Shown: positions 26,467 through 35,647, counted from the first letter of the stretch. The stretch is DNA of 64,000 bases from an uncultured Candidatus Melainabacteria bacterium (GCA_934692485.1 CAKUTX010000001.1:186001-250000), one strand, 5' to 3'. A program made the numbers and translations. The notes: generated by a model not told the origin, from the sequence alone.

Positions 26467-29004
26467 TTATACAACGAAAAATCCATTTTTATCTTTTTTA
26501 TAAATTTCTGTCGTATCAAATTCTTTTGGCACAGTTGAACTTTTTGAATTTTTTGAAGTTGATGGATACAAATCATTACTTGCGATGTCATTTGTTTTTG
26601 TTTGCAAATGCAATCTGTCACGCAAGATTTTAAAACTTGGGTTTATTTCCGCATTTGCCAAAATTGTGTTTTTTACGATACCTCTCAGCTCGGAGTTTAA
26701 TCCTTGCATATTGTATGCAATTTCTGCAGTAGAAACATCATTTATTAAGATTTTGAAAATACTTGGGTAAAATTTGCCGATAACATTGTAAACAGCTTCT
26801 TTACTTTTACCGGCAGGAATCATTTTCAAATATCTTATTTTATCTGTCATAGAAGCAGTATCAAACAATCTAACAATGTATCTGTTTCTATCCATGAGAG
26901 AAAGTTTACCGATTTCTGCTTTTGTCAAAGTTCCGTTTAAGAACTTTTCATTCAATTCAGCTTTTACAAGCAAAAGTTCCATCGCTGCTTGTTTTGCAGC
27001 ATTTTCTTGAACGGCCTGAGATTTTATAAAAGGAATTGCTTGTACAGCAGCCTCAACAGCTTTTGTATTACCTGATTTATAGACATTATTTAAAGCAGCG
27101 GTTTGAACATTTGCATCATATTTGCTAATATTACTTGCAGCGTGTTCTTGAACTTCAGAATATTTAGAGTTCATTATTTCTTTGTGCATTGCAAGTTGGT
27201 TATCTATATGAGATTTAGAGATAAAATCTGATAATTTATTTAATCCAGCGATAGCTTCTTTTTCAGAGTAATCGTCTTGTTCATACCTATGTTTATGAGC
27301 TTCAAAAGCTTCTATTTGATTTTCTTTTGCATATCTTGAATAAGTTCCATCTTGAACCATTGCATCGTTAACTTCTTTGTCTTTAATAGCTATATTATGC
27401 AAACGAATTTGGTTTTCTGCGTATGTTTTATCGTTATGAATAGCTGCGTATTTGCGAGCCTCAATTCCGCTATATTTATGAGTATTACTCATCATTTTTA
27501 ATTGTTGTTTTTGAGTCACGCGAGTTTGGTCTAAAGCTGCATCTGCATGAGCTATTTCAACAGAATCTATGCCAAATGAAGAATAAACAGATGATGTCGC
27601 AAGCAAATGTTTTCCATCTGCATTATTCAATGCCATTTTAGCCAAACGAGCTGCTCTTTTTCTATCTGTTTGTGCAATTCGTTTTTGAGTGTTTGCAACA
27701 ATGACAGAACTTTCACCATCAAAACTGTTGATATTTAAAGAGTTTAAATATTGGTTATAACCAGTGTCACATGCTGCAATATTTTTTCTTTCTTTCGTAG
27801 ATGAAGATATAGCAAATTTGTTATGCAATTCAGCTGCTAATTCCGGATCTTTTTGTGTTAATTCAGAAATAAATTCAGCTGTAAATTTTGTTCCGCCTTT
27901 TTTTTCTTTTAAATATTTTATGGCAATAGCAATTTTATCATCTGTTCCCTGAGCATAACTGAACAATTTACCATATTCTGAATTTTCAAAATCTTTCATG
28001 CGACCATAGTTAACAGGTCCATTCTTCTTGTCTTCTTTTATTTGCTTAATAATAGCATCTAATTTAGTTAAATTTTTTAATTTATCTTGTTCATCAGGAG
28101 TAAGTTTACTTATTTTTGCTTTTTCTTCTAGGTGTTCTTTTTCAATTTCTTGAATAGTAACGCCCATTTCTTCGCAACGCTGATTTATCTCATTTTGGCG
28201 TAATACATATTCACTATCACCCCAAATCTCTGCATTACCGTGTTTTTTACTATATGCCATTAATAATTTTGTTTTATTTTTCTGATCATCATAGTATTTT
28301 TGTTGTTCTACGGTTCTGTTGTTGTCCAAATTAAAGATATAATCATGAATTGCTTCTTCTTTATAATCCGCACCTCTTGCGTCCAATTCTTTAACACTAA
28401 TATTCTGTGCATTGGCTGCCTGAATTTTAGTCATGTTCCATTGCAATAACCTGTCAGACGCTTTTTCGTCAAAAACGTTTTTACCATTTTTTTTGACATC
28501 ATCACTTAATGCAGTTTTTATAAGTTCTTGTTTTTCAGCTTCCGGCAAAGCATTCCAATCGTCTAACGACTTTGGTTTTTCAGAATCGGAATACAAGAAA
28601 GCATTTTTTGCAGCTTCTTCTGCATAAATTTTTGTTTTATCTTCGATAGATGCAGCAGCAAAAGCTTTGTCATCAAAACCTTTTTTAGTGTTTTCTTTTT
28701 GGTCTTCAACGGTTTCAGGAGTAACAGAATTGTCTTTTTCTTGTTCATTTTTAGAAGTATTAACTTTTCCAATTACTTCTAATTGTTTTTCTGGAGTCAA
28801 AGAACAAAATTCCGGACACATAGCCTTAATCGCTTCTAATTGTTCTTTTGTAATACCTAAACGTTTAAGAAGCTCTTGTTCTGCGCTATTGTCTGTTACA
28901 TTTACAGTTGTTTGAGCAGCTGATTTAATCACAGTATCGGATGCTGTTGTACTATTTTGTGTTTTGAACGACACGTTTACTGTATTAGTTTTTTCAATGC
29001 CCAT
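26467..29004 (-). CDS. Large helical-repeat protein of unknown function
   Basis: An 845-aa, strongly charged, almost wholly helical protein with no signal peptide or membrane helix. The N-terminal ~150 residues are Thr/Ser/Asn- and Glu-rich and look disordered. Residues ~430-760 have short repeating helices (DKTYAENQIRLHNIAIKDKE; EVQEHAASNISKYDANVQTA; GNTKAVEAAVQAIPFIKSQA) like HEAT/ARM-type solenoids. The C-terminus is again Ser/Lys-rich. No catalytic motif is visible. A GAGAG site precedes the ATG. It is probably a lineage-specific scaffold; I do not recognise the family. Confidence 0.75.
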   Translation of the reverse strand: MGIEKTNTVNVSFKTQNSTTASDTVIKSAAQTTVNVTDNSAEQELLKRLGITKEQLEAIKAMCPEFCSLTPEKQLEVIGKVNTSKNEQEKDNSVTPETVEDQKENTKKGFDDKAFAAASIEDKTKIYAEEAAKNAFLYSDSEKPKSLDDWNALPEAEKQELIKTALSDDVKKNGKNVFDEKASDRLLQWNMTKIQAANAQNISVKELDARGADYKEEAIHDYIFNLDNNRTVEQQKYYDDQKNKTKLLMAYSKKHGNAEIWGDSEYVLRQNEINQRCEEMGVTIQEIEKEHLEEKAKISKLTPDEQDKLKNLTKLDAIIKQIKEDKKNGPVNYGRMKDFENSEYGKLFSYAQGTDDKIAIAIKYLKEKKGGTKFTAEFISELTQKDPELAAELHNKFAISSSTKERKNIAACDTGYNQYLNSLNINSFDGESSVIVANTQKRIAQTDRKRAARLAKMALNNADGKHLLATSSVYSSFGIDSVEIAHADAALDQTRVTQKQQLKMMSNTHKYSGIEARKYAAIHNDKTYAENQIRLHNIAIKDKEVNDAMVQDGTYSRYAKENQIEAFEAHKHRYEQDDYSEKEAIAGLNKLSDFISKSHIDNQLAMHKEIMNSKYSEVQEHAASNISKYDANVQTAALNNVYKSGNTKAVEAAVQAIPFIKSQAVQENAAKQAAMELLLVKAELNEKFLNGTLTKAEIGKLSLMDRNRYIVRLFDTASMTDKIRYLKMIPAGKSKEAVYNVIGKFYPSIFKILINDVSTAEIAYNMQGLNSELRGIVKNTILANAEINPSFKILRDRLHLQTKTNDIASNDLYPSTSKNSKSSTVPKEFDTTEIYKKDKNGFFVV

Positions 29005-29040
29005 TATTTTGCTCTCTCGTTTTTAACACTCATGTATTAA

Positions 29041-29075
29041 AAAACATGCTAAAACCCATGATTTCAGCATGTTTT
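29041..29075 (-). terminator. Terminator after the 233-aa gene
   Basis: AAAACATGCT (29041-29050) and AGCATGTTTT (29066-29075) form a perfect 10-bp stem. On the minus strand it ends in a T run. Confidence 0.8.
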
Positions 29076-29092
29076 GAATAATTTACAATTCT

Positions 29093-29794
29093 TTACATGC
29101 CCAAAAGCATTCTGCCCAATTCGTCGTAAACGTCACTGCTTTCCTTTTTGGTAACTCTGTCTTCAGTTATTACTGAATTTTTATCCATATATGGTTTCAA
29201 AAAGTCGAATAATTCTTTATCGATTTCGTATTCAGCATGTTCTGAATACCCTGAAGAATGTTTCAATTCCTTATAAGTATCTGCGTTCAAAACATACACA
29301 TCATAACGGCGAGGGCCTGCGACAACGTATTTTGTTTCTTTTACATCCGGTTTGTCGTCATATTTGTAAGTTTGATTTACTATCTTTAATGTATCTAGAT
29401 ATTGTTTAATATTGTTTCTTTTAGTTAAGTTAGTTTTTATTCCGCGAATTTCTCTAGTGTAATTAACCTTATCACCGTGTTGTAATATAATTGCTTCAAT
29501 ATCATCATCATTACCGTCATTACTGATATACAAGATGTTACAACCGTCTTTGATTGGGTCTTTATAAGTTTTAGTAACAAGAACTTTTTCATTTGAGAAA
29601 TCAGGCATATTTTGTTGTGCTTGAACTGAGTTTAACGGGCTCATGGCAAGAAGAACAGCTAATGGGACTGATTTCATAAATGTTCTTGGAGCACTTTGTC
29701 TAGGTCCATTGTCATCTTGATGTTTTCTTGCTCCAAAATTCACTTTATTGTAACTATTCGTATATGATACTGCCGTAATTGGACTTATTGCCAT
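29093..29794 (-). CDS. Hypothetical protein with internal signal-like segment
   Basis: A 233-aa protein. The first ~40 residues are polar and end in KVNFGARKHQDD. A hydrophobic stretch (SVPLAVLLAMSPLNSVQA, ~43-60) ending in a signal-peptidase-like AQ site follows. The rest is a charged mixed-fold domain (CNILYISNDGNDDDIEAII). The position of the hydrophobic segment is unusual for a signal peptide. The start is supported by GGGG before the ATG. Family not recognised. Confidence 0.65.
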   Translation of the reverse strand: MAISPITAVSYTNSYNKVNFGARKHQDDNGPRQSAPRTFMKSVPLAVLLAMSPLNSVQAQQNMPDFSNEKVLVTKTYKDPIKDGCNILYISNDGNDDDIEAIILQHGDKVNYTREIRGIKTNLTKRNNIKQYLDTLKIVNQTYKYDDKPDVKETKYVVAGPRRYDVYVLNADTYKELKHSSGYSEHAEYEIDKELFDFLKPYMDKNSVITEDRVTKKESSDVYDELGRMLLGM

Positions 29795-30050
29795 AATAAT
29801 TTACCCCTATTTTCTACATTGTTTTTTTATTTAAGACGTATACAAAAATTTTTTTGCTAGTCTTATTATTCATTAATACCCTTCAATCCTTATTATATCA
29901 AGTGATTACAGAATTTGTAAAATTGTATATACGATATTAATATTTCTTTACACTTGCACCGTTTTTTTGTTTGTTGTAATCTACATGGTGATATTAAGAC
30001 TAATTACTACAAGTGTTGTAGAGATACATACAGAAAGAAGGAGAACTCAA

Positions 30051-31010
30051 ATGAGTGAAAGAAAATTAGTTGGAACAGGCGAAATGTTCAAAAAAGCATT
30101 GGCTGGCAAATACGCAATCGGTGCTTACAACGTTAACAACATGGAAATTTTGCAAGGTATTGCAGAAGCAGCTGAAGAAACAAGATCACCAATCATCTTG
30201 CAAGTATCAGCAGGTGCTAGAAAATATGCTAACCAAACATACTTAATCAAATTGGTTGAAGCAGCTCTAGCAACAACTACAGTTCCTATCGCTTTGCACT
30301 TGGATCACGGTGCTGATTTCGAAATTTGTAAAGCTTGTATCGATGGTGGTTTCTCATCAGTAATGATTGATGGTTCAAGATTCCCATTAGAAGAAAACAT
30401 CAGAGTAACTAAAGAAGTTGTAGAATATGCACACAAACACGGAGTTTCTGTTGAAGCAGAACTTGGTAAACTTGCTGGTGTTGAAGATGACGTTAAAGTT
30501 CACGCTAAAGATTCAACTTACACAGATCCTGCTGAAGCAGTTAGATTTGTAAAAGAAACAGGATGTGACTCTTTGGCAGTTGCTATCGGAACTTCTCACG
30601 GTGCTTACAAATTCTCAGGCGAAGCTAAATTAGACTTCGAAAGATTAGCTGAAATCAAAAAAGCTTTAGCTGATGCTGGTTTCCCTGACTATCCATTGGT
30701 ATTGCACGGTTCTTCATCAGTTCCTGCTGAATTCGTTGCTAAATGTAACAAATTTGGTGGTCAATTACCTAACGCTCAAGGTGTTCCTGAAGACATGTTG
30801 AATTTTGCTTCTAAACACGGTGTTGCTAAAATCAACATTGATACAGACTTGAGATTGGCTATGACATCAACAATCAGAGAATTCTTTGTTGAACACCCTG
30901 AAAAATTCGACCCACGTGAATACATGGGACCAGGAAGAACAGCTGTTAAAGAAATGGTTATGCACAAAATGCGTGACGTTCTTGGTACTGCTGGCCACGC
31001 TGATGACTAG
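30051..31010 (+). CDS. fba: Class II fructose-bisphosphate aldolase
   Basis: Zn-dependent aldolase interconverting fructose-1,6-bisphosphate with DHAP and GAP in glycolysis and gluconeogenesis. The 319-aa protein has AYNVNNMEILQGI, LHLDHGADFEICKACIDGG (metal-binding His), SVEAELGKLAGVED and LVLHGSSSVP. AAGGAG lies 9 nt before ATG 30051; in-frame codons upstream to 29967 lack this and would add an unrelated 28 residues. Codon use is strongly biased to a few codons, as for a highly expressed gene. Confidence 0.96.
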   Translation: MSERKLVGTGEMFKKALAGKYAIGAYNVNNMEILQGIAEAAEETRSPIILQVSAGARKYANQTYLIKLVEAALATTTVPIALHLDHGADFEICKACIDGGFSSVMIDGSRFPLEENIRVTKEVVEYAHKHGVSVEAELGKLAGVEDDVKVHAKDSTYTDPAEAVRFVKETGCDSLAVAIGTSHGAYKFSGEAKLDFERLAEIKKALADAGFPDYPLVLHGSSSVPAEFVAKCNKFGGQLPNAQGVPEDMLNFASKHGVAKINIDTDLRLAMTSTIREFFVEHPEKFDPREYMGPGRTAVKEMVMHKMRDVLGTAGHADD

Positions 31011-31032
31011 TTTTTATATTAGTACAAAGAAA

Positions 31033-31062
31033 AAGGACCACTTATTAAGTGGTCCTTTTTTT
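31033..31062. terminator. Bidirectional terminator between fba and the LysM gene
   Basis: AAGGACCACTT (31033-31043) pairs with AAGTGGTCCTT (31047-31057) around a 3-nt loop, with A and T runs on both sides. The flanking genes converge. Confidence 0.92.
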
Positions 31063-31076
31063 ATTTGATTTTTTAA

Positions 31077-32366
31077 TTATGCTCTGATACCTTTTAATTT
31101 ATCGCCAATTTTTAACATTGGGTCTGGGTGCCAGTTATCATCAGCCATTTTTGCACCATTTTCGGTCATAATTCTTACTTTTTCTTTTTCTATTTCTTGA
31201 GCAGTTGGTTTATAGTTTGGATCAACAGCTTCACCTTTTGCTTCCTGAGCTTTTTCGTATTCTTTAATCAAGTTACGTTCTGCCAATTTCCAATAACTGT
31301 CACCTTTTTTAGCTTCATATCCATCAACATATTCAGGTTCTGGAGTTGGTTCTGGAGTTGGTTCTGGAGTTGGTTCCGGAGTTGGAGTTGGAGCTGGTTT
31401 TGGTTCCGGTTTTGGTTCCGGTTTTGGATCCGGAGTTGGAACAACTGCTTTATTATCTTTATTTCCTTCGCATTGTGATGCTGCCAATGCTACTGCTCCT
31501 GCAGTTACTATTACTGCTGCTGCGGCTGCTAATCCTTTTTTACCTTTCAATGCATTTTTTATTCTTCCGAAAAATCCTAATTTTTTAGGTTTTGGCTTGT
31601 CAATTACTGCTGGTGTATTTGGCTTATCAATTACTGACGGAAGATTTTCATTAGGAATTTTGCCTGTATTTTGTTCAAGTTTTACACGTTTTGTTCCGTT
31701 TTCTTCAATTACTGCTGGAAGGTTTTCATTAGGAATTTTGCCTGTATTTTGCCCAAATTTTACACGTTTTGTTCCGTCTTGAGTGCCTATATGTTCTTGT
31801 GAAACTTCACCACCAACAGGTGTATTTGGCCTATCAATTACTGCTGGAAGATTTTCATTAGGAATTTTGCCTGTATTTTGTTCAAGTTTTACACGTTTTG
31901 TTCCGTTTTCTTCAATTACTGCTGGAAGGTTTTCATTAGGAATTTTGCCTGTATTTTGCCCAAATTTTACACGTTTTGTTCCGTCTTGAGTGCCTATATG
32001 TTCTTGTTTGACTCCACCACCGACAGTAGTTCCTTGATTTTGAGGTGTATCTTTTGTTCCCCACAATTGTTCATATAAATCTTGGCGAGATACTTGAGCC
32101 TGTTCTCCATAAGGGATAATGTTTCCACCTTTTCCCCAAAGTGCTTCTGCCTCTTTTGCGCGGTTCAAATATGCCATTCCACTAGCTGAAACTTGCGGTT
32201 GTGGACGTTGTGCTTTAATTCTAGCTTTTAGTTGTTCTCTTCTAGCTTTTATTTGTTCTCTTCTATAGTTTTCACTAAAGTTGATTGTTTCTCTTGGTTT
32301 TCTTTCTTCAAATGTAGGTAACCATAAATTTCCAACTTGTCTGTAACCGTCAATGTTTAATCCCAT
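31077..32366 (-). CDS. Membrane-anchored LysM protein with tandem repeats
   Basis: I place the start at ATG 32366 (429 aa, MGLNIDGYRQV), which follows AAGGAG; a longer frame to 32507 has no ribosome site. Order: a basic N-terminal region, two near-identical 69-aa repeats each with two ~24-aa subrepeats (TKRVKLEQNTGKIPNENLP), and a basic patch. A membrane helix (GLAAAAAVIVTAGAVALAA, ~285-303), a Pro/Glu/Thr linker (PEPTPEPTPEP) and a C-terminal LysM-like domain (YEAKKGDSYWKLAERN to LKIGDKLKGI) follow. The LysM part should sit outside the inner membrane and bind peptidoglycan, with the repeats in the cytoplasm. That topology is inferred. Confidence 0.8.
   Translation of the reverse strand: MGLNIDGYRQVGNLWLPTFEERKPRETINFSENYRREQIKARREQLKARIKAQRPQPQVSASGMAYLNRAKEAEALWGKGGNIIPYGEQAQVSRQDLYEQLWGTKDTPQNQGTTVGGGVKQEHIGTQDGTKRVKFGQNTGKIPNENLPAVIEENGTKRVKLEQNTGKIPNENLPAVIDRPNTPVGGEVSQEHIGTQDGTKRVKFGQNTGKIPNENLPAVIEENGTKRVKLEQNTGKIPNENLPSVIDKPNTPAVIDKPKPKKLGFFGRIKNALKGKKGLAAAAAVIVTAGAVALAASQCEGNKDNKAVVPTPDPKPEPKPEPKPAPTPTPEPTPEPTPEPTPEPEYVDGYEAKKGDSYWKLAERNLIKEYEKAQEAKGEAVDPNYKPTAQEIEKEKVRIMTENGAKMADDNWHPDPMLKIGDKLKGIRA
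31612..32007 (-). repeat. Two tandem 207-bp repeats within the LysM gene
   Basis: Copies at 31612-31818 and 31819 to ~32007 are almost identical at DNA level, encoding a 69-aa unit. Each contains two internal ~70-bp subrepeats. Such identity implies recent duplication or gene conversion. Confidence 0.9.
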
Positions 32367-32696
32367 AATTTTCTCCTTTTTTCCTCTAAATTTTGTTAGT
32401 AGTACGTTTTTGGTCGTATTTATCCGTTCGGCAAATAAAACTCTTTGCCAACGCTTAGACCATTTGTAGATTAACTTAAACCCTTCAGCAAATATTAAAT
32501 TAGCCATTTGCTTGGTTTGTTTTGTGTTTTCCCTTTGTGTGAATTTTAAAATCCCCTATGCTTTTATAAACAAATTTTGTTTTGAAAAATTGCATGACTT
32601 TTCGCCCAGCCCAGCATAGCATAGCATAGCATAGAGGCATTATGACAGGGTTTGAGCCTATTTAGAACTTATCTTTACATTTTGTTACAAAACAAA
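32367..32696. other. Long region upstream of the LysM gene
   Basis: About 330 bp without a convincing gene. It holds the AGCAT tandem repeat, a TATAAA-type box near 32565 on the minus strand and an open frame to 32507 that lacks a ribosome site. I see no known riboswitch. Confidence 0.5.
32613..32634. repeat. AGCAT pentanucleotide tandem repeat
   Basis: Four exact AGCAT units plus AG lie upstream of the LysM gene, about 250 bp before its ATG. They are preceded by two CCCAGC-like units. Confidence 0.9.
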
Positions 32697-32719
32697 CATG
32701 AAAGCAATTTTCTTTCATG
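32697..32719. other. Small inverted repeat downstream of ftsZ
   Basis: CATGAAAG (32697-32704) and CTTTCATG (32712-32719) form a perfect 8-bp stem with a 7-nt loop, just beyond the ftsZ terminator. Function unknown. Confidence 0.5.
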
Positions 32720-32728
32720 AATAATAAA

Positions 32729-32754
32729 AAGGAACGGCTTTTGAGCCGTTCCTT
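32729..32754 (-). terminator. ftsZ terminator
   Basis: AAGGAACGGCT pairs with AGCCGTTCCTT around a 4-nt loop, with TTTTATTATT following on the minus strand. Confidence 0.9.
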
Positions 32755-32791
32755 ATATTCTCATACTTCCATTATTAGTGTGAAACTTTAA

Positions 32792-34000
32792 TTACTTCTT
32801 CAAGAAATCCGGAATTTCAATGTTTGTGAAACTTGGTGATACATCCGGCATTGAACTTCTTCTAACTGTTTGCTGAGGTTGAGCCGGAGAAACATTAGAA
32901 TTCAATGAAGAATTTGCGCTATTTCCAAAAGTTCCTGCAAAGAAATCAGATGCGCTTAATTGTTTCGCGCTTGTTTTTTCTTCCGGTTTTTGATTTTTAA
33001 TTTCAAAACCTGTTGCGATAACAGTAATTTGAATTTCACCTTGAATATTTTCGTTAACAGCAGTACCGATAATTACTGTAGCATCTTCATTTACTGCATC
33101 ATGGATGATGTTTGCAGCATCTGAGATTTCATGTAATGTCATATCAGGACCACCTGTAATGTTAACAATTACACCAGTTGCACCATTGATTGAAGATTCA
33201 AGCAATTGCGAATTGATAGCGATTTCAGCAGCTTTAACAGCTCTGCCTTCACCCTGACCGCGGCCGATACCCATAAGAGCTGAGCCTGATGCTTGCATTA
33301 CACATTTAACATCAGCAAAGTCAACATTGATAAGGCCAGGAACAGTGATAATATCAGAAATACCCTGAACACCTCTCAATAGAACTTCATCAACAATGAT
33401 GAATGATTCTGTCAATGAAACTTGTCTATCAACTACTTGTAACAATTTGTCATTTGGTACAACGATAACCGCATCAACAGCTTCTCTAAGTTTTTCCAAC
33501 CCTTGGTTAGCTTGATTTTGTCTTTTGCGACCTTCCCAAGTGAAAGGCTTTGTAACAACTGCAATAGTCAAAATGCCTAATTCTTTAGCAATTTTAGCTA
33601 CAACAGGTGCAGCACCGGTACCTGTACCACCGCCCATTCCGGCAGTAATAAATACCATATCAGCACCGTCCAAAGCTTCTGTAATCTCTTGTTGAGCTTC
33701 TTCTGCAGCTTTTTCGCCAACTGAAGGATCTCCACCTGCACCTAAACCAGCTGTAGACTTAGAACCCAATTGAATTCTGTTTTTTGTTTGTCCATATTCT
33801 AATACTTGCAAGTCAGTGTTCATCAACCAAAATTCTACACCTGAAAGACCGGCTTTAATCATTCGGTTAACAGCGTTTCCGCCACCACCGCCAACACCGA
33901 TTACTTTTATATTTGTAGGGTTGATTGGAGACCTTTGTGCTTGATTACTACTTGTTGTTTCATCTTTTTTCGCGAAGATGTCTGATACGAAATTTTCCAC
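32792..34000 (-). CDS. ftsZ: Cell division GTPase FtsZ
   Basis: Tubulin-like GTPase that forms the Z ring. The 402-aa protein has [16 protein letters not shown] near residue 34 and the tubulin signature [10 protein letters not shown] near 122. The T7-loop region follows ([11 protein letters not shown]), then a disordered linker. It ends in IEIPDFLKK, the conserved C-terminal peptide that binds FtsA and SepF, and sepF is nearby. The start is GTG, with GAGG 8 nt upstream. Confidence 0.98.
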   Translation of the reverse strand: MENFVSDIFAKKDETTSSNQAQRSPINPTNIKVIGVGGGGGNAVNRMIKAGLSGVEFWLMNTDLQVLEYGQTKNRIQLGSKSTAGLGAGGDPSVGEKAAEEAQQEITEALDGADMVFITAGMGGGTGTGAAPVVAKIAKELGILTIAVVTKPFTWEGRKRQNQANQGLEKLREAVDAVIVVPNDKLLQVVDRQVSLTESFIIVDEVLLRGVQGISDIITVPGLINVDFADVKCVMQASGSALMGIGRGQGEGRAVKAAEIAINSQLLESSINGATGVIVNITGGPDMTLHEISDAANIIHDAVNEDATVIIGTAVNENIQGEIQITVIATGFEIKNQKPEEKTSAKQLSASDFFAGTFGNSANSSLNSNVSPAQPQQTVRRSSMPDVSPSFTNIEIPDFLKK

Positions 34001-34053
34001 TATTTTTACCTCTTTTATATAAATTTATAATTATCTGCTAATAGTATAATAAC

Positions 34054-34082
34054 ATACTATTTTAAATAGAAAAAATGTACAA
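34054..34082 (-). promoter_or_regulatory. Predicted ftsZ promoter
   Basis: On the minus strand TTGTAC (34077-34082), a 17-nt spacer and TAGTAT (34054-34059), about 50 nt before the GTG start. Confidence 0.5.
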
Positions 34083-34174
34083 GAAAAATTCAATAATTAT
34101 GAACAAAAATTAATAATTTTTGAAGGATTAGTTACAAAATCGCAAACAACCAAATCAATTAAGACTTATTAAAC

Positions 34175-34969
34175 TTACTTCACATACGCTGGAGGCATTG
34201 CCCAATGAAGCTTATTTTGCAATATTGAATAAAACTCTGTATTTTCTAAAAGAGCTAATTTTGCAGTATAAACAGATTTTTTTATTCTTACTTCGTTATC
34301 AAACTCGAACAATTCTTGCCCATCACTAGACAAAACATATTGCATTTTTTTGTCTGTGCAAACAGTAATTTCTTCACAATCAGGAACCACAATCGGGCGC
34401 GCAGTTAACGTATGAGGACATATTGGAACAATTACAAATGCACTCAACGAAGGAGCCAAAACAGGCCCACCAGCTGATAAACCATATGCTGTAGAACCAG
34501 TCGGAGTCGAAATTATCACTCCATCCGCAAGATAGTCACACACAGGTTTTCCATTAATTTTAAGAGAAAATTGTGATGTTCTTCCCAAATCACAGCCCTT
34601 TATTACAAAGTCATTAAGAGCCGTAGAATTCCCACTCTCAAGCATTATTCTGTCTTGAATAATAAAATTGCCGCTCAAAATTTTATCGACAGAACTTTCT
34701 ATTTCCTCCTTAGACGACTGAGATAGAAAACCTAAACGTCCAAGATTTATCCCAAAAACAGGAGTTTTTGTCTTTGCGTAAAATCTGGCATTCTTCAAAA
34801 TTGTTCCATCTCCACCTATTACAAAAACAAAATCAAAACCAGCTTTTAAGTTGTCAATATTTAAAACATCAACATTTACTCCCTTTGTTTTAAGGATTTT
34901 ATATAACTTATCTTTTACCTCTACTGAATGTGGTATTTCTTGATTGTAGCAAATTGCAAAATTTTTCAT
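34175..34969 (-). CDS. nadK: NAD kinase
   Basis: Phosphorylates NAD to NADP. The 264-aa protein has the catalytic FVIGGDGTILKNARFYA near residue 50, GINLGRLGFL and the nucleotide-binding TPTGSTAYGLSAGGP near 155. No Shine-Dalgarno is visible; a TATAAA ends 6 nt before the ATG, suggesting a leaderless mRNA. Confidence 0.95.
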   Translation of the reverse strand: MKNFAICYNQEIPHSVEVKDKLYKILKTKGVNVDVLNIDNLKAGFDFVFVIGGDGTILKNARFYAKTKTPVFGINLGRLGFLSQSSKEEIESSVDKILSGNFIIQDRIMLESGNSTALNDFVIKGCDLGRTSQFSLKINGKPVCDYLADGVIISTPTGSTAYGLSAGGPVLAPSLSAFVIVPICPHTLTARPIVVPDCEEITVCTDKKMQYVLSSDGQELFEFDNEVRIKKSVYTAKLALLENTEFYSILQNKLHWAMPPAYVK

Positions 34970-34975
34970 AGGTAA

Positions 34976-34984
34976 TTTATAGCA
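34976..34984 (-). promoter_or_regulatory. Extended -10 for leaderless nadK
   Basis: TGCTATAAA on the minus strand: an extended -10 whose hexamer (34976-34981) ends 6 nt before the ATG. Confidence 0.6.
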
Positions 34985-35062
34985 TAATTAATAAAATCAG
35001 GCAAGTTACGTAGAACGTCGACAAACTCAAAACAAAAGTACAAGCACGTTTGCATAATAAAA

Positions 35063-35090
35063 GAGGCACGGGGGGTGTGCCTCAATTCAA
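35063..35090 (-). terminator. Terminator after sepF
   Basis: GAGGCAC (35063-35069) pairs with GTGCCTC (35077-35083), followed on the minus strand by TTTTATTAT. Confidence 0.7.
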
Positions 35091-35143
35091 CTATCTCTCT
35101 CTTTCTCATATTAAAAACTCAATGTGGAGTTGTTAAGAATTCG

Positions 35144-35647
35144 TTATTGTAAAGGAGCTCTCCACAATGAGTCATTAAATTTGTTTTGGTTAGCAGTAAC
35201 GTCAACAGACAAAGTAACGTTGCTAGGAGTGAATACAAATACTAAATCGCCAACTTTTTGAGGTTTGCCATCTAATGCATGAGCAGCACCACAAACGAAG
35301 TCGATTGTTCTTTGAGATTGTTCTTTATCTAAAAGATGAAGGTTTAAAACGATGGTCTTTCTATTTCTTAAATGTTGAACAATTGTCGCTGCATCTTCAA
35401 ATGATCTAGGTTCCATAACCTTAACTTCATAACCTTTGTTAAAATTTGGATGATTAACTACTTTTAATTCATTTGTTTTTTCAACTGTTGGTTCATATGA
35501 ATAAGAAGGCTGAATTGCCAAATTGTCTTGAACTGGATAATCTTCGTCAACTTCTTGAGCCATCTCATCAAAAATTGTTTCTCTTGGTTCAAATCCTTTT
35601 ACTAAAAAATCTACAACTGATTTAATTTTGTCTGTTACTACTGCCAC
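35144..35647 (-). CDS. sepF: Cell division protein SepF
   Basis: Tethers FtsZ filaments to the membrane and is found in Gram-positives and cyanobacteria. It is 167 aa. The SepF core (EVKVMEPRSFEDAATIVQHL; RTIDFVCGAAHALDG; VFVFTPSNVTLS) lies at ~75-150, after a short N-terminal helix likely to contact the membrane and an acidic linker. GTG start with GGAGG 7 nt upstream. It lies 19 nt after yggS, a common neighbour. Confidence 0.95.
   Translation of the reverse strand: MAVVTDKIKSVVDFLVKGFEPRETIFDEMAQEVDEDYPVQDNLAIQPSYSYEPTVEKTNELKVVNHPNFNKGYEVKVMEPRSFEDAATIVQHLRNRKTIVLNLHLLDKEQSQRTIDFVCGAAHALDGKPQKVGDLVFVFTPSNVTLSVDVTANQNKFNDSLWRAPLQ

Noticed and set aside
29967..30050. N-terminal extension of the aldolase
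   Set aside because: AAGGAG precedes ATG 30051 and the extra 28 residues are not part of class II aldolases; this stretch is promoter and leader.
31612..32007. CRISPR array
   Set aside because: The repeats are 207 bp, tandem without spacers and in frame within a coding sequence.
31128..32078. Several rightward frames antisense to the LysM gene
   Set aside because: Their Leu/Val/Phe-rich repeats are mirror images of the Pro/Glu and 69-aa repeats on the real strand.
32367..32507. 47-residue upstream extension of the LysM gene
   Set aside because: No ribosome site at 32507, whereas AAGGAG fits ATG 32366.
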